A stretch of 64,000 bases of DNA from Polymorphobacter_B sp038225475 (GCA_038225475.1 JBBRRA010000001.1:346124-410123), one strand, 5' to 3'. Positions 8,560-16,696 are shown, numbered from the stretch's first letter. Translations and numbers: made by a program. The notes: generated by a model not told the origin, from the sequence alone.

Positions 8560-9204
8560 ATGATCCTTGCATGTCCTGCGTGCGGCGCGCGCTATCGGTT
8601 GGCCGACGATGCCATTCCTGCGACGGGCAAGACCGTCCGCTGTGCGCGCTGCCACCACAACTGGTTCGAGGCACGCGCCCCGCAGCTGGGCGAAACCGCC
8701 CCGCCCGCACCGCTGCCCGAGCCGCCGCCCGAACCTGCGGTCGAACCCCCGGCGCGCGTCCATTGGGCATGGACCGCGCTGACCGTCATCGTCGGGCTGG
8801 CGCTATTGGCGGGCGCGTTCCTGATCCAGAACCCGGCGCTGCCGCCGCTCGATGTGACGCGGATTCCGCTGGTCGGCGACTGGCTCGATGCGCAGTTGAC
8901 CCCGGTGGTGCCGCCGCCGGTGGCGCTGACGCTGAGCGCAACCGCCGAGTTCCGGCGGCTGAGCGGCGGTGCCCGGATGGTGGCGCTGACCGGCACCGTC
9001 ACCAACCCGACGGCGCAGCCGCAGCCGGTGCCGCCGATCACCGCGCTTGTCATCGATGGCGCGCGCCACATGGTCTATCGCTGGTATATCGCCGCGCCGG
9101 TGGCGATGCTGCCGCCGGGCCGCAGCGCCACCTTCGACAGTTCGGCGTCGGGCTTTCCGCCGAGCGGGACGGCGGTGACGATGCGCTTCACCGCCGCGCC
9201 ATGA
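8560..9204 (+). CDS. zinc-ribbon membrane protein (MJ0042/DUF3426 type)
   Basis: The 214-residue product opens MILACPACGARYRLADDAIP and has paired cysteines at 5, 8, 28 and 31 (CPAC and CARC), the MJ0042-type zinc ribbon. A Pro/Glu-rich linker (about 44-66) leads to one transmembrane helix (WTALTVIVGLALLAGAFLI), then a periplasmic beta-rich domain with GTVTNPTAQPQPVPPITALV, the usual DUF3426-like pattern. The ribbon faces the cytoplasm. The role is unknown; alphaproteobacterial relatives are widespread single-copy proteins. The ATG at 8560 is chosen because the zinc ribbon starts there. It is divergent from serS. Confidence 0.85.
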   Translation: MILACPACGARYRLADDAIPATGKTVRCARCHHNWFEARAPQLGETAPPAPLPEPPPEPAVEPPARVHWAWTALTVIVGLALLAGAFLIQNPALPPLDVTRIPLVGDWLDAQLTPVVPPPVALTLSATAEFRRLSGGARMVALTGTVTNPTAQPQPVPPITALVIDGARHMVYRWYIAAPVAMLPPGRSATFDSSASGFPPSGTAVTMRFTAAP

Positions 9205-9276
9205 CGCGGTGACTTGGCCTTCGAAACGGCTATGGTGCGGACGACTCGGAACGAAACCGGCATTGGGGAGAGCGAC

Positions 9277-10497
9277 GTGATTTTCGACTATAGCGACAAG
9301 ACCAAGGCGCACATCGACAAGCTGCGCGGGTTCATGGACGAACACATCTTTCCCAACGAAGCGCGTTACGAGCAGGAAGTCGGCGAGGGCGAGCGCTGGA
9401 AAGTGCTGCCGGTGATCGAGGAACTCAAGCCCAAGGCACGCGCTGCCGGGCTGTGGAACCTGTTCCTCAACATCTGCGATCACGACACCGGCGAGTGGAA
9501 GGGCCCGGGGCTCACCAACCTCGAATATGCTCCATTGGCCGAGGAAATGGGCCGCGCCGGCTGGTCGAGCGAAGTATTCAACTGCTCGGCGCCCGACACC
9601 GGCAACATGGAAGTGCTGCGCACCTATGGCACCGAAGCGCAAAAGGCGCAGTGGCTGCGGCCGTTGATGGCGGGCGAAATCCGCTCGGCATTCCTGATGA
9701 CCGAGCCTGCGGTTGCCTCGTCGGACGCCACCAATATCGAAACCAGCATCCGCCGCGACGGGGACGATTATGTCATCAACGGCCGCAAATGGTGGTCGAG
9801 CGGCGTCGGCGATCCGCGCTGCAAGATCGCGATCGTGATGGGCAAGACCGACACCACGCTGGCGCGCCACGAACAGCAGAGCCAGGTGCTGGTGCCGCTC
9901 GACAGCCCCGGCATCGTCAAGGTCCGCGCGCTCAAGGTGTTCGGCTATGACGACGCGCCGCACGGCCACTACGAGGTCATCCTCGACAACGTCCGCGTGC
10001 CGGCATCGAACGTCGTGCTGCGCGAGGGCGCGGGCTTCGAAATTGCACAGGGCCGCCTCGGGCCGGGCCGCATCCACCACTGCATGCGCTCGATCGGTGC
10101 CGCCGAGCGCGCACTCGAAAAGATGTGCAAGCGGCTCAAGTCGCGCGTCGCGTTCGGCAAGCCGATTTCGGAACAGGGCGTCTGGCACGAACGCATCGCC
10201 GACGCGCGCATCGCGATCGAACAGGCGCGGCTGCTGACGCTGAAGGCGGCGTATATGATGGACACCGTCGGCAACAAGGCGGCCAAGCGCGAGATCGCGA
10301 TGATCAAGGTGGTCGCGCCGAATATGAGCTGCATGATCCACGACATGGCGATCCAGGCGCATGGCGGCGGCGGCGTCTGCCAGGATTACGGGCTGGCTTC
10401 GGGCTATGCCGGACAGCGCACGCTGCGGCTGGCGGACGGCCCCGACGAGGTCCACCGCGTCGCGATCGCGAAGGACGAACTGCGCCGGTACAACTAA
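9277..10497 (+). CDS. acyl-CoA dehydrogenase family protein
   Basis: A 406-residue FAD-dependent enzyme predicted to desaturate an acyl-CoA at the alpha-beta position. It shows an N-terminal helical domain, the FAD-binding signature AFLMTEPAVASSDATNI, the beta-domain motif YVINGRKWWSSG, LDNVRVPASNVV, and a C-terminal helical domain with QAHGGGGVCQDYGLA. The long insert EWKGPGLTNLEYAPLAEEMGR matches the acyl-CoA dehydrogenase 11-like group. I prefer the GTG at 9277, preceded six bases upstream by GGGGAG, over the in-frame ATG at 9214, which lacks a ribosome site and adds 21 residues with no family match. A strong terminator follows at 10511. Confidence 0.92.
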   Translation: MIFDYSDKTKAHIDKLRGFMDEHIFPNEARYEQEVGEGERWKVLPVIEELKPKARAAGLWNLFLNICDHDTGEWKGPGLTNLEYAPLAEEMGRAGWSSEVFNCSAPDTGNMEVLRTYGTEAQKAQWLRPLMAGEIRSAFLMTEPAVASSDATNIETSIRRDGDDYVINGRKWWSSGVGDPRCKIAIVMGKTDTTLARHEQQSQVLVPLDSPGIVKVRALKVFGYDDAPHGHYEVILDNVRVPASNVVLREGAGFEIAQGRLGPGRIHHCMRSIGAAERALEKMCKRLKSRVAFGKPISEQGVWHERIADARIAIEQARLLTLKAAYMMDTVGNKAAKREIAMIKVVAPNMSCMIHDMAIQAHGGGGVCQDYGLASGYAGQRTLRLADGPDEVHRVAIAKDELRRYN

Positions 10498-10510
10498 GCG
10501 GCATGCCATT

Positions 10511-10544
10511 CCAGCCCTCCCGCGCCGGCGCGCGGTAGGGCTGG
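10511..10544 (+). terminator. long-stem intrinsic-type terminator
   Basis: The arms CCAGCCCT (10511-10518) and AGGGCTGG (10537-10544) pair perfectly and are extended inward by CCGCGC/GCGCGG (10520-10525 with 10530-10535) around a CGGC loop, giving about 14 base pairs with one mismatch. The tail is only GTTTGG, so the U-tract is poor, but the hairpin is very strong and sits 13 bases after the acyl-CoA dehydrogenase stop. It separates that gene from the next promoter. Confidence 0.75.
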
Positions 10545-10546
10545 GT

Positions 10547-10588
10547 TTGGTACACAGGATTGACATTTTGTACCAATCCGGATATATA
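10547..10588 (+). promoter_or_regulatory. promoter with -35 box inside an inverted repeat (putative operator)
   Basis: A near-consensus promoter is visible: TTGACA at 10560-10565, a 17-base spacer, and TATATA at 10583-10588. An inverted repeat of TTGGTACA (10547-10554) and TGTACCAA (10569-10576), separated by 14 bases, brackets the -35 box. Such placement is that of an operator for a dimeric repressor blocking RNA polymerase. TetR-type regulators often use sites of this size in lipid-degradation genes, but no regulator gene is next to it. It would drive the small ORF at 10624 and the thiolase-like gene. Confidence 0.65.
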
Positions 10589-10623
10589 GGCTCCGAACCA
10601 ATCTGCCTGGAGACGATCAGCAA

Positions 10624-10740
10624 ATGACCCTTGTACACGCCCGCCCCAACCGCTCGACCGGCGCGCCCACCGCGCGGATTTTGCCGTCGCGGGGGGTGTT
10701 GCGGGGGGTACGTGTCGTCAACTTCATCAACTTTGCATAG
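10624..10740 (+). CDS. small 38-codon ORF of unknown function
   Basis: This short ORF begins 35 bases after the predicted -10 box and has a GGAG Shine-Dalgarno 11 bases upstream. The product is 38 residues, basic at the N-terminus and ending LRGVRVVNFINFA. It matches no family I know. The end faintly resembles the opening of class III CoA-transferases (LxGVRVVxF), so it could be a remnant of one, or a leader peptide for the thiolase-like gene that starts 24 bases later. Whether it is translated cannot be decided from sequence alone. Confidence 0.35.
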   Translation: MTLVHARPNRSTGAPTARILPSRGVLRGVRVVNFINFA

Positions 10741-10764
10741 CTCGAACGGAATGGTGCAACCGCT

Positions 10765-12282
10765 ATGATCGACCCGCGCACCCCGGTTCTGGTCGGCGTC
10801 GCGCAGTTTACCGACCGCGAATCGCCGCCCGAGACCGCACTGTCGCCGTTGCAGATGCTCGCGCTGGTCGCGCGCGCGGCGCTGGCAGATAGCGGCGGCG
10901 CGGGCATTGCGCTCGATGCGGTCGCGGTGGTGCGCATGTTCGCCGACTCGTCGCTGGCATTTGCCTCGCCGTTCGGCAGCTATGCCAACCTGCCGAAGTC
11001 GCTGGCCAATGCGGTCGGCCAACACCCGCGCACGCTGCTGTATGGCCCGGTCGGCGGCAACACCCCGCAGATGCTCGTCAACATTTTTGCCGAGCGGATC
11101 TGGAACGGCGAGGCGGACTGCGTGCTGCTCGCCGGCGTCGAGGCGTTGCGGACGCAGGCGCGCGCGGTCAAGGCCGGGGTTCGGCTCGACTGGTCGGACG
11201 ATCCCGGCGGCGTGCCCGACACGCTGGGGCCCGAAACGCCGCTCGTCAGCCGCCACGAGATGGCGCACGGCATCGCGATGCCGGTCAACGTCTATCCGCT
11301 GTTCGAAAATGCGCTGGGGGCGCATTATGGCCGGACACCGCTGGCGCAGCGTGCCGCAATCGGCGCGCTGATGGCCCCGTTCACGCAGGTTGCCGCCGCC
11401 AATCCGTACGCCGCACTGCCGGTCGCGCGGACGGCGCACGCGCTGATCACGCCGACCGACGACAACCGGTATATCGGCTATCCCTATACCAAGTATCTGA
11501 ACTCGAACATGTTCGTCGATCAGGCCGCTGCCGTGCTGCTGATGTCGACTGCCGCTGCCGATGCGGCGGGCGTACCGGCGGCGCAGCGCGTCTATCTCCA
11601 CGGCTGCGCCGATACGCACGAGCATATCCTCGTCAGTGCGCGCGTCGATTATCACCATTCGCCCGCAATCCGCGTCGGTGCAGCGCACGCGCTGGCGCAG
11701 GCTGGGGTGACGGCGGCGGCGCTCGACCATCTCGAGCTGTACAGCTGTTTCCCGAGTGCGGTTGAAATCGCCGCCGATGCGATCGGGCTGGCGCACGACG
11801 ACCCGCGCGGACTGACGCTGACCGGTGGGCTGCCGTATTTCGGCGGACCGGGGAATAACTACTCGATGCACGGCATTGCCGAAATGGTCGCACGCTGCCG
11901 CTCGCAGCCGGGCACGACCGGGATGGTATTCGCCAACGGCGGCTATCTGACCAAGCACAGCTTCGGCGTCTATTCGACCACACCGACACCATCTGGCTGG
12001 CAGCGGTGCGATCCGGCGAGCTATCAATCGGAGATCGACGCGATCGCGGCACCGCCATTGACGACGACGCCGTCGGGACCGGCGCGGATCGAGACGTTTA
12101 CCGTGGTGCATGACCGCGGCCGCCCGGCGTTTGCGATCATCGTCGCCCGGCTCGACACCGGTGCGCGCGCGCTGGCGCAGATGCACGACGGGCTCGACGC
12201 GCTGATCGATGAAGTCGTCGTCGGACGGCGGGTGGTGCTGACAACCGGCGACCCGGTCAATCGCGCCGCTTTCGCCGATTGA
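10765..12282 (+). CDS. thiolase-like protein lacking the nucleophilic cysteine
   Basis: The 505-residue product belongs to the thiolase superfamily, SCP-x/acetyl-CoA acetyltransferase-like branch. It starts RTPVLVGVAQFTDRE and has the thiolase order of motifs, including VNIFAERIWNGEADCVLLAGVEAL, LELYSCFPSAVEIA, GGLPYFGGPGNNYSMHGIAEM (with the conserved His) and FANGGYLTKHSFGVYST. Where the acylated Cys of active thiolases normally sits, the sequence reads GPVGGNTPQMLVN, with Gly-Asn instead. About 100 C-terminal residues form the extra domain of type-1 thiolase-like proteins. It is thus probably not a normal thiolase; it may act as a partner or retro-aldol type enzyme. It is under the promoter at 10560. 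Confidence 0.85.
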   Translation: MIDPRTPVLVGVAQFTDRESPPETALSPLQMLALVARAALADSGGAGIALDAVAVVRMFADSSLAFASPFGSYANLPKSLANAVGQHPRTLLYGPVGGNTPQMLVNIFAERIWNGEADCVLLAGVEALRTQARAVKAGVRLDWSDDPGGVPDTLGPETPLVSRHEMAHGIAMPVNVYPLFENALGAHYGRTPLAQRAAIGALMAPFTQVAAANPYAALPVARTAHALITPTDDNRYIGYPYTKYLNSNMFVDQAAAVLLMSTAAADAAGVPAAQRVYLHGCADTHEHILVSARVDYHHSPAIRVGAAHALAQAGVTAAALDHLELYSCFPSAVEIAADAIGLAHDDPRGLTLTGGLPYFGGPGNNYSMHGIAEMVARCRSQPGTTGMVFANGGYLTKHSFGVYSTTPTPSGWQRCDPASYQSEIDAIAAPPLTTTPSGPARIETFTVVHDRGRPAFAIIVARLDTGARALAQMHDGLDALIDEVVVGRRVVLTTGDPVNRAAFAD

Positions 12283-12287
12283 GGCGG

Positions 12288-12316
12288 TTGCACGGGCGGA
12301 CGCCCTCTGCTATCCG
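12288..12316 (+). promoter_or_regulatory. possible promoter of tRNA-Leu
   Basis: TTGCAC at 12288-12293 and TATCCG at 12311-12316 are separated by 17 bases and lie 47 bases before the tRNA. The hexamers are weak by enterobacterial standards but follow the TTG...GCTAT pattern common upstream of stable RNA genes in sphingomonads. Confidence 0.4.
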
Positions 12317-12362
12317 CGCCGCTCTACCGGCCGGGGCATTACTCCGGACAGACATTGGTCGT

Positions 12363-12449
12363 GCGGCCATGGCGGAACTGGTAGACGCGCAACGTTGAGG
12401 TCGTTGTGGCCGAAAGGCCGTGGAAGTTCGAGTCTTCTTGGCCGCACCA
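12363..12449 (+). tRNA. tRNA-Leu (anticodon GAG)
   Basis: The acceptor stem pairs GCGGCCA (12363-12369) with TGGCCGC (12439-12445), followed by discriminator A and an encoded CCA. The D region reads TGGCGGAACTGGTAGACGCG, typical of leucine and serine tRNAs. The anticodon loop TTGAGGT, closed by CAACG/CGTTG, holds the anticodon GAG at 12397-12399, which reads CUC and CUU. A long variable arm (GGCCGAAAGGCC) and the T loop TTCGAGTC complete a class II tRNA of 87 bases. Confidence 0.96.
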
Positions 12450-12556
12450 GCCAGTCTAACTAGTTGATATAGAACGACAAGAATCTGCTCAGGCGGCAAA
12501 CCAAGGCCGGGTCATCTGGATCGATGCCGCTTGGTCATCATTTCGGGATCTTACAA

Positions 12557-12991
12557 ATGACCGTTGCATCGATTCTGCGGACAAAGGGTAACACCATCAT
12601 TTCCGTCCTCGCGGCGACGCCGCTGATGGAGCTTGTCGTGACGATCGCCACGCGGCGCATCGGTGCAGTTCTCGTGCTCGACGCTGCCGGCGATCTTGCT
12701 GGCATCGTCAGCGAGCGGGACGTGGTGAAAGCGCTCGCGGCGAAGGGAGCCGAGCTTCACAAGCTCAATGCCGGTGACGTAATGACCGCCAATGTCACCA
12801 CAGTCACCCCTGCGACCACCATCAACGAGGCGATGGAGCTGATGGACCGGGGCTACTTCCGCCACCTGCCAGTCCTCGACCAAGGGATGTTGATCGGGAT
12901 CGTGAGCGTGCGCGATGTCGTCCACGCACGAATGGATCGCCACGTCGAAGAGAACGAGTCGCTCGTGTCATACATCAACACTCGGGTCTGA
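12557..12991 (+). CDS. CBS-domain protein
   Basis: The 144-residue product consists of two tandem CBS domains and little else. The first spans about residues 12-70 (VLVLDAAGDLAGIVSERDVVKALA) and the second about 75-130 (NVTTVTPATTINEAMELMDRG and LPVLDQGMLIGIVSVRDVV). CBS pairs bind adenosine nucleotides or S-adenosylmethionine and regulate partner enzymes or transporters. The start MTVASILRTKG at 12557 is the typical opening of this family; an upstream ATG at 12524 adds 11 unmatched residues. It is a cytoplasmic stand-alone protein, monocistronic, lying just after the tRNA gene. Confidence 0.9.
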   Translation: MTVASILRTKGNTIISVLAATPLMELVVTIATRRIGAVLVLDAAGDLAGIVSERDVVKALAAKGAELHKLNAGDVMTANVTTVTPATTINEAMELMDRGYFRHLPVLDQGMLIGIVSVRDVVHARMDRHVEENESLVSYINTRV

Positions 12992-13245
12992 TGTAGCGAG
13001 GTTGGGGCGTGGCAGGCTAACCGATCTGCGACCGGACGGTCGTAGAAGACATGCATGCGTACCGGCGGAAGCAGCGCAGGCTTGGCAGAACAGGCAGTGG
13101 CAAAAGAAACGGACGAACGGGGCTTCTTCGTTTCGAACGGGAATGCACCACAGGCGCAGCTGCCGCGAAAACGACGCGCATCCGACCGGTTATGATCGCG
13201 CTCGCCATTCGGCGCCGCACCGCTCGCGCTGGCCAAGAGGCGGTG

Positions 13246-13983
13246 TTACCACGCCTCCGCCGACGGCCTGATTTCAGTTTCGAAGGTCCACGCGTCGCTG
13301 GTCTGCTGGTGCAGCGCCCAATAAGTCTCTGCGACCGACGACGGCTGCAGCAACACGCGGTCGCTGCTGACGCCCGCCGCTTTCATCCGCTCGCGCACCC
13401 ATTCGGTGTCGACCCCGGCGTCGATCACGAGATGCGCAACATGGATGCCCTTCGGCCCGAGTTCGCGCGCCGCTGCCTGCGCAACGGCGCGGATGCCGAA
13501 CTTGGCGCTGGCGAACGCGGCATAGCCCGAGCCGCCACGCAGGCCGGCGGTGGCGCCGGTGAAGAACAGCGAACCGCGGCCGCGCGGCAGCATGACGCGC
13601 GCCCCCTCGCGGCCGGTCAGGAAGCCGGCGAAGCATGCCAGTTCCCAGACCTTGCGGAACACCCGGGCCGTGGTTTCGAGCAGTGGGAAGTTGACGTTGG
13701 CACCAATGTTGAAGATCACCGCCTCGACCGGCGCGGCAGCCTCCGCCTCGTCGATAAAGGCGATGACCTGCTCCTCCTCGCGAGCATCGAGCGCGCGGGC
13801 CTCGGCCCGGCCACCGGCCGCCTCGATTTCGGCTTTGAGCGGCAGCAGCTTGTCGGCGTTGCGGCGGCCCACGAAGACCAGATAGCCTTCGGCGGCGAAG
13901 CGCTTGGCAATCGCCCCGCCGATATAGTCGCCCGCGCCGACAACGACGACGCTGGCATGGCGCGGTGGTTTAGTCTCGGTCAT
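13246..13983 (-). CDS. SDR family oxidoreductase with FxxxK in place of YxxxK
   Basis: The 245-residue protein has an SDR fold: VVVGAGDYIGGAIAKRFAAEG near residues 12-32 for the cofactor, GRRNADKL after strand 2, FNIGANVNFP in place of the NAG motif, and FTGATAGLRGGSGYAAFASAKFGIRAVAQ at the active site. In the last, the residue four before Lys is Phe (FASAK), not the usual catalytic Tyr. Close SDR groups often share this FAxAKF form, so it is a family trait rather than a mutation. It is the last gene of a four-gene minus-strand unit, starting 20 bases after the nitronate monooxygenase stop. Confidence 0.88.
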   Translation of the reverse strand: MTETKPPRHASVVVVGAGDYIGGAIAKRFAAEGYLVFVGRRNADKLLPLKAEIEAAGGRAEARALDAREEEQVIAFIDEAEAAAPVEAVIFNIGANVNFPLLETTARVFRKVWELACFAGFLTGREGARVMLPRGRGSLFFTGATAGLRGGSGYAAFASAKFGIRAVAQAAARELGPKGIHVAHLVIDAGVDTEWVRERMKAAGVSSDRVLLQPSSVAETYWALHQQTSDAWTFETEIRPSAEAW

Positions 13984-14003
13984 TGCGGCGTCCTCCAACA
14001 ATT

Positions 14004-15005
14004 TCAGGCGGCGTGCGACGCTGCAGCCGACACGCCGAGCAGCCCGGCGAGGCGACGTCGGATGATCGCATCCGCTTCGGCCATGATGCGGTCGATCAAC
14101 TCGCGCACCGTCGGCACGTCGTCGATCAACCCGGCCACCATCCCGCACGACCACGCGCCGGCATCCATTTCGCCGCCGTACATGATGCGCGGATAGACGC
14201 CCGCGACCTCGGGCCCGATGTCGGCGAAGGTGATCGCGTCGCCGAGCGCGCGTTCCTTGGCGATCAAGCGCTCGACACCGGCATTGGTCAGCACGCGCTC
14301 GGTATTGCGCAGCGGCCGCATGACGAGGCGGGTGTCGAGTTCGCTCGCAGCAACGATCGCGTCCTTGACGTTCTGATGCACCGGGGCCTCCTTCGTCGCA
14401 ACGAAGCGGGTGCCCATATTCATCCCATCGGCGCCGAGTGCGAGGGCCGCGACCAGCGAGCGGCCGTCGGCCATACCGCCCGAAGCGACGAACGGGATCT
14501 TCAACGTATCGGCGGCACGTGGCAGCAGAATCATATTGGGGACATCGTCCTCGCCCGGATGGCCACCGCATTCGAAGCCGTCGACGCTGACCGCGTCGCA
14601 ACCGATCGATTCCGCCTTCAGCGCGTGGCGCACCGAGGTGCATTTATGGATGACCTTGATCCCCGCCTCGTGCAGGCCGGGCAGCCACTTTACCGGGTTG
14701 TTGCCAGCGGTTTCGACGATCTTGATTCCAGCCTCGACGATGACGCGAATATAGCCGGGATAGTCGGGCTGGTGGACGCTCGGCAGGAAAGTCAGGTTGA
14801 CGCCGAACGGCTTGTCGGTTAGCCCGCGCGTCCGGACGATCTCGGCCTTCAGGTGGTCGGGGGACGGCTGGGTCAGCGCGGTAATCAGGCCCAGCCCGCC
14901 GGCGTTGGCGACCGCCCCGACAAGTTCGGCCAGCCCGACGCAGTGCATCCCGCCCTGAATGATCGGATGCTCGATCTCGAACAGTTCGGTGATCCTGGTC
15001 CGCAT
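14004..15005 (-). CDS. nitronate monooxygenase family FMN enzyme
   Basis: The 333-residue TIM-barrel flavoprotein opens MRTRITELFEIEHPIIQGGM, the nitronate monooxygenase / 2-nitropropane dioxygenase signature. FMN-binding segments follow: ANAGGLGLITAL, a FECGGHPGEDD stretch with the conserved His, and SGGMADGRSLVAALALGADGMNMGTRF. Members oxidise alkyl nitronates, or act as FabK-like enoyl reductases. The length fits. It is the third gene of the thioesterase, flavin reductase, NMO, SDR unit, so a role in CoA-linked acid metabolism or detoxification is plausible, but the substrate is not determined. Confidence 0.92.
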   Translation of the reverse strand: MRTRITELFEIEHPIIQGGMHCVGLAELVGAVANAGGLGLITALTQPSPDHLKAEIVRTRGLTDKPFGVNLTFLPSVHQPDYPGYIRVIVEAGIKIVETAGNNPVKWLPGLHEAGIKVIHKCTSVRHALKAESIGCDAVSVDGFECGGHPGEDDVPNMILLPRAADTLKIPFVASGGMADGRSLVAALALGADGMNMGTRFVATKEAPVHQNVKDAIVAASELDTRLVMRPLRNTERVLTNAGVERLIAKERALGDAITFADIGPEVAGVYPRIMYGGEMDAGAWSCGMVAGLIDDVPTVRELIDRIMAEADAIIRRRLAGLLGVSAAASHAA

Positions 15006-15104
15006 CGTTCGCTCCCCATCCGCCGCCGCGCCGGCGATCGCTGTCAGTTCCGTTTCTGCACCCGGCAGTGCAGCGGGGCAAGCCCGTTTCGGGGAATCCG
15101 CCGT

Positions 15105-15758
15105 TCAGGAGCCATGATGCGCCTTTAGGCTGACGCCGGGCAGCCGCGCGATTTGAAACATGTTTTCGGGCAGCACCTGCACATAGTCGTTGAGGCCGCC
15201 GCAACGCAGGATCGGCAGCGCCTTCGCGGTCTGGTAGACGCCATCCTCGATCAAAGTCTTGTCGATATGCACCGCGACGACCTCGCCGAGCACCATCCAG
15301 CCATCGATCGCCTGTCCGTGCCGGTCTTTGTACTGAATGATGTCGATGACCACGCATTCCATCGCGGCACGGCTTTCGCCGACGCGCGGCGGCTTGACGA
15401 TCCGGCTCGGCATCGGGGTCAGCCCGCCGAGTGCGAACTCGTCAACTTCAGGGCCGACCGGTGCCGAGGTTGCGTTCATCTGATCGCCCAATTCACGGGT
15501 GACGAGGTTCCAGACGAATTCACCGGTTTCGGAGGCGTTGCGGACGCTGTCCTTCCACGCGATTCCCGAAAAGCCGATAATCGGCGGATCATAGTTAAAA
15601 GCGTTGAAGAAACTATACGGCGCGAGGTTGACGCGGCCGTCGCGGTCGATCGACGAGATCCAGCCAATCGGGCGCGGTGCGATGATCGCATTGAGCGGAT
15701 TGTGGCGCAGCCCGTGGCCGGATGCGGGCTCATAGCTGTGAAAGTCGATCGCGCGCAT
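15105..15758 (-). CDS. flavin reductase (DIM6/NTAB) family protein
   Basis: The 217-residue FMN-binding split-barrel protein starts MRAIDFHSYEPASGHGLRHN. Conserved family parts are NAIIAPRPIGWISSIDRDGRVNLAPYSFFNAF and DPPIIGFSG, the flavin-binding strands. Members reduce flavin or use it as cofactor, often serving partner monooxygenases; the next downstream gene is an FMN-dependent nitronate monooxygenase. The ATG at 15758 was chosen because the family opening starts there; the frame continues upstream only as antisense noise of the thioesterase gene. The upstream thioesterase stop is 23 bases away. Confidence 0.9.
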   Translation of the reverse strand: MRAIDFHSYEPASGHGLRHNPLNAIIAPRPIGWISSIDRDGRVNLAPYSFFNAFNYDPPIIGFSGIAWKDSVRNASETGEFVWNLVTRELGDQMNATSAPVGPEVDEFALGGLTPMPSRIVKPPRVGESRAAMECVVIDIIQYKDRHGQAIDGWMVLGEVVAVHIDKTLIEDGVYQTAKALPILRCGGLNDYVQVLPENMFQIARLPGVSLKAHHGS

Positions 15759-15781
15759 CGGTCGGTCTCCGAAAGATCGGG

Positions 15782-16573
15782 TCAGGCGAAAATCGCCACG
15801 GTCTGACGCATCGCTACGACAGGTTCGCGGCGGTCGTTCCAGATCGTCATCTCCTGCGCCGAATAGCCTGCCGCTACGGTCTGCGCCACGGCGCGGAGCA
15901 ACCACCACCCGCTCGCGCTGGCGGGGGCATCGGTGAGCAGGTCGATGGTCCAGGTCATCGTGCTGATCGGGCGCATTTCGGCGGGAAACAGGACCATCGC
16001 GGCCGGTGGCAGCGCGTCGGCAAGCGCGATCAAGCCGGTCAGCGACGCGGCGGGGTCGCGGTGGCGCATCCACACCAACATGTGCGGCTCGGCGCCCGGC
16101 GTCCGCGGGCGTGCGCCCGCGGCAAGCCGCCCGTCGAAATGACGCGCAAAGCCGGGTCGGTCGGGCGAATTGAAGAACGGCGGGCACGCTTCGGGATCAC
16201 CGGCGTCGGGGGCCGGCATCGCCCAATGGTCGAGCGCCGACGCCCGGTTCGCGCCGAAACATAACAGGCCGCGCACCGCCAGTCCCGCGTCGCCGAACAA
16301 GTCGACCCCGACGAAGGTGGTCGACTTGCCCTGGCGCAGGACGGTCGGAACAACGTGGAGCGCGCCCATCGCCGGTCCGATGAAGGCGAACTGCGCCGAC
16401 CGCAGCGGCGGCAGGCCGGGCAGCTGCCGCTGCGCCGCTTCGAAGCATAATGCCGCCGACAATCCGCCATACGCCGTGCGCCCCTGCAGCCAGTCGCCTG
16501 GCACCTCGACCGCAAAGCCATCCGCGCCCGGCATCATCGCCGCGAGCAGCGCGCTGAATGGCGTATCCTGCAT
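15782..16573 (-). CDS. acyl-CoA thioesterase, double hotdog
   Basis: The 263-residue product resembles TesB-like thioesterases with two hotdog folds. The first has WLQGRTAYGGLSAALCFEAAQRQ and the second ends SAQEMTIWNDRREPVVAMRQTVAIF, the usual closing strand. It should hydrolyse a medium or aromatic acyl-CoA. The ATG at 16573 follows an AGGGAG Shine-Dalgarno. It is first gene of the minus-strand unit, divergent from the acyl/feruloyl-CoA ligase at 16697 across a 123-base control region, which suggests paired regulation of CoA-ester formation and breakdown. Confidence 0.88.
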   Translation of the reverse strand: MQDTPFSALLAAMMPGADGFAVEVPGDWLQGRTAYGGLSAALCFEAAQRQLPGLPPLRSAQFAFIGPAMGALHVVPTVLRQGKSTTFVGVDLFGDAGLAVRGLLCFGANRASALDHWAMPAPDAGDPEACPPFFNSPDRPGFARHFDGRLAAGARPRTPGAEPHMLVWMRHRDPAASLTGLIALADALPPAAMVLFPAEMRPISTMTWTIDLLTDAPASASGWWLLRAVAQTVAAGYSAQEMTIWNDRREPVVAMRQTVAIFA

Positions 16574-16696
16574 GTCATCTCCCTGTTGCCCGCGATCATA
16601 CACGTGCCGCCGATTCCGTCGAGTGAGTTCTAAATCAGCTCTTGTCATGCGCTCACCCGCGCCTATCATCGCCGGACAAAATGGGGAGGACACGCG

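Noticed and set aside
8803..12186. Open frame of over 1100 codons on the minus strand
   Set aside because: It is the antisense of the acyl-CoA dehydrogenase and thiolase-like genes and part of the zinc-ribbon gene; the translation is Arg/His-rich with no family motifs, a product of high third-position GC on the other strand.
12992..13245. Possible gene between the CBS protein and the SDR
   Set aside because: Frames on both strands here give basic low-quality translations with no ribosome sites; treated as intergenic.
16622..16650. GTGAG...CTCAC inverted repeat in the ligase/thioesterase divergent region
   Set aside because: Arms of five bases over a 20-plus base gap occur by chance; not strong enough to call the HxlR operator.
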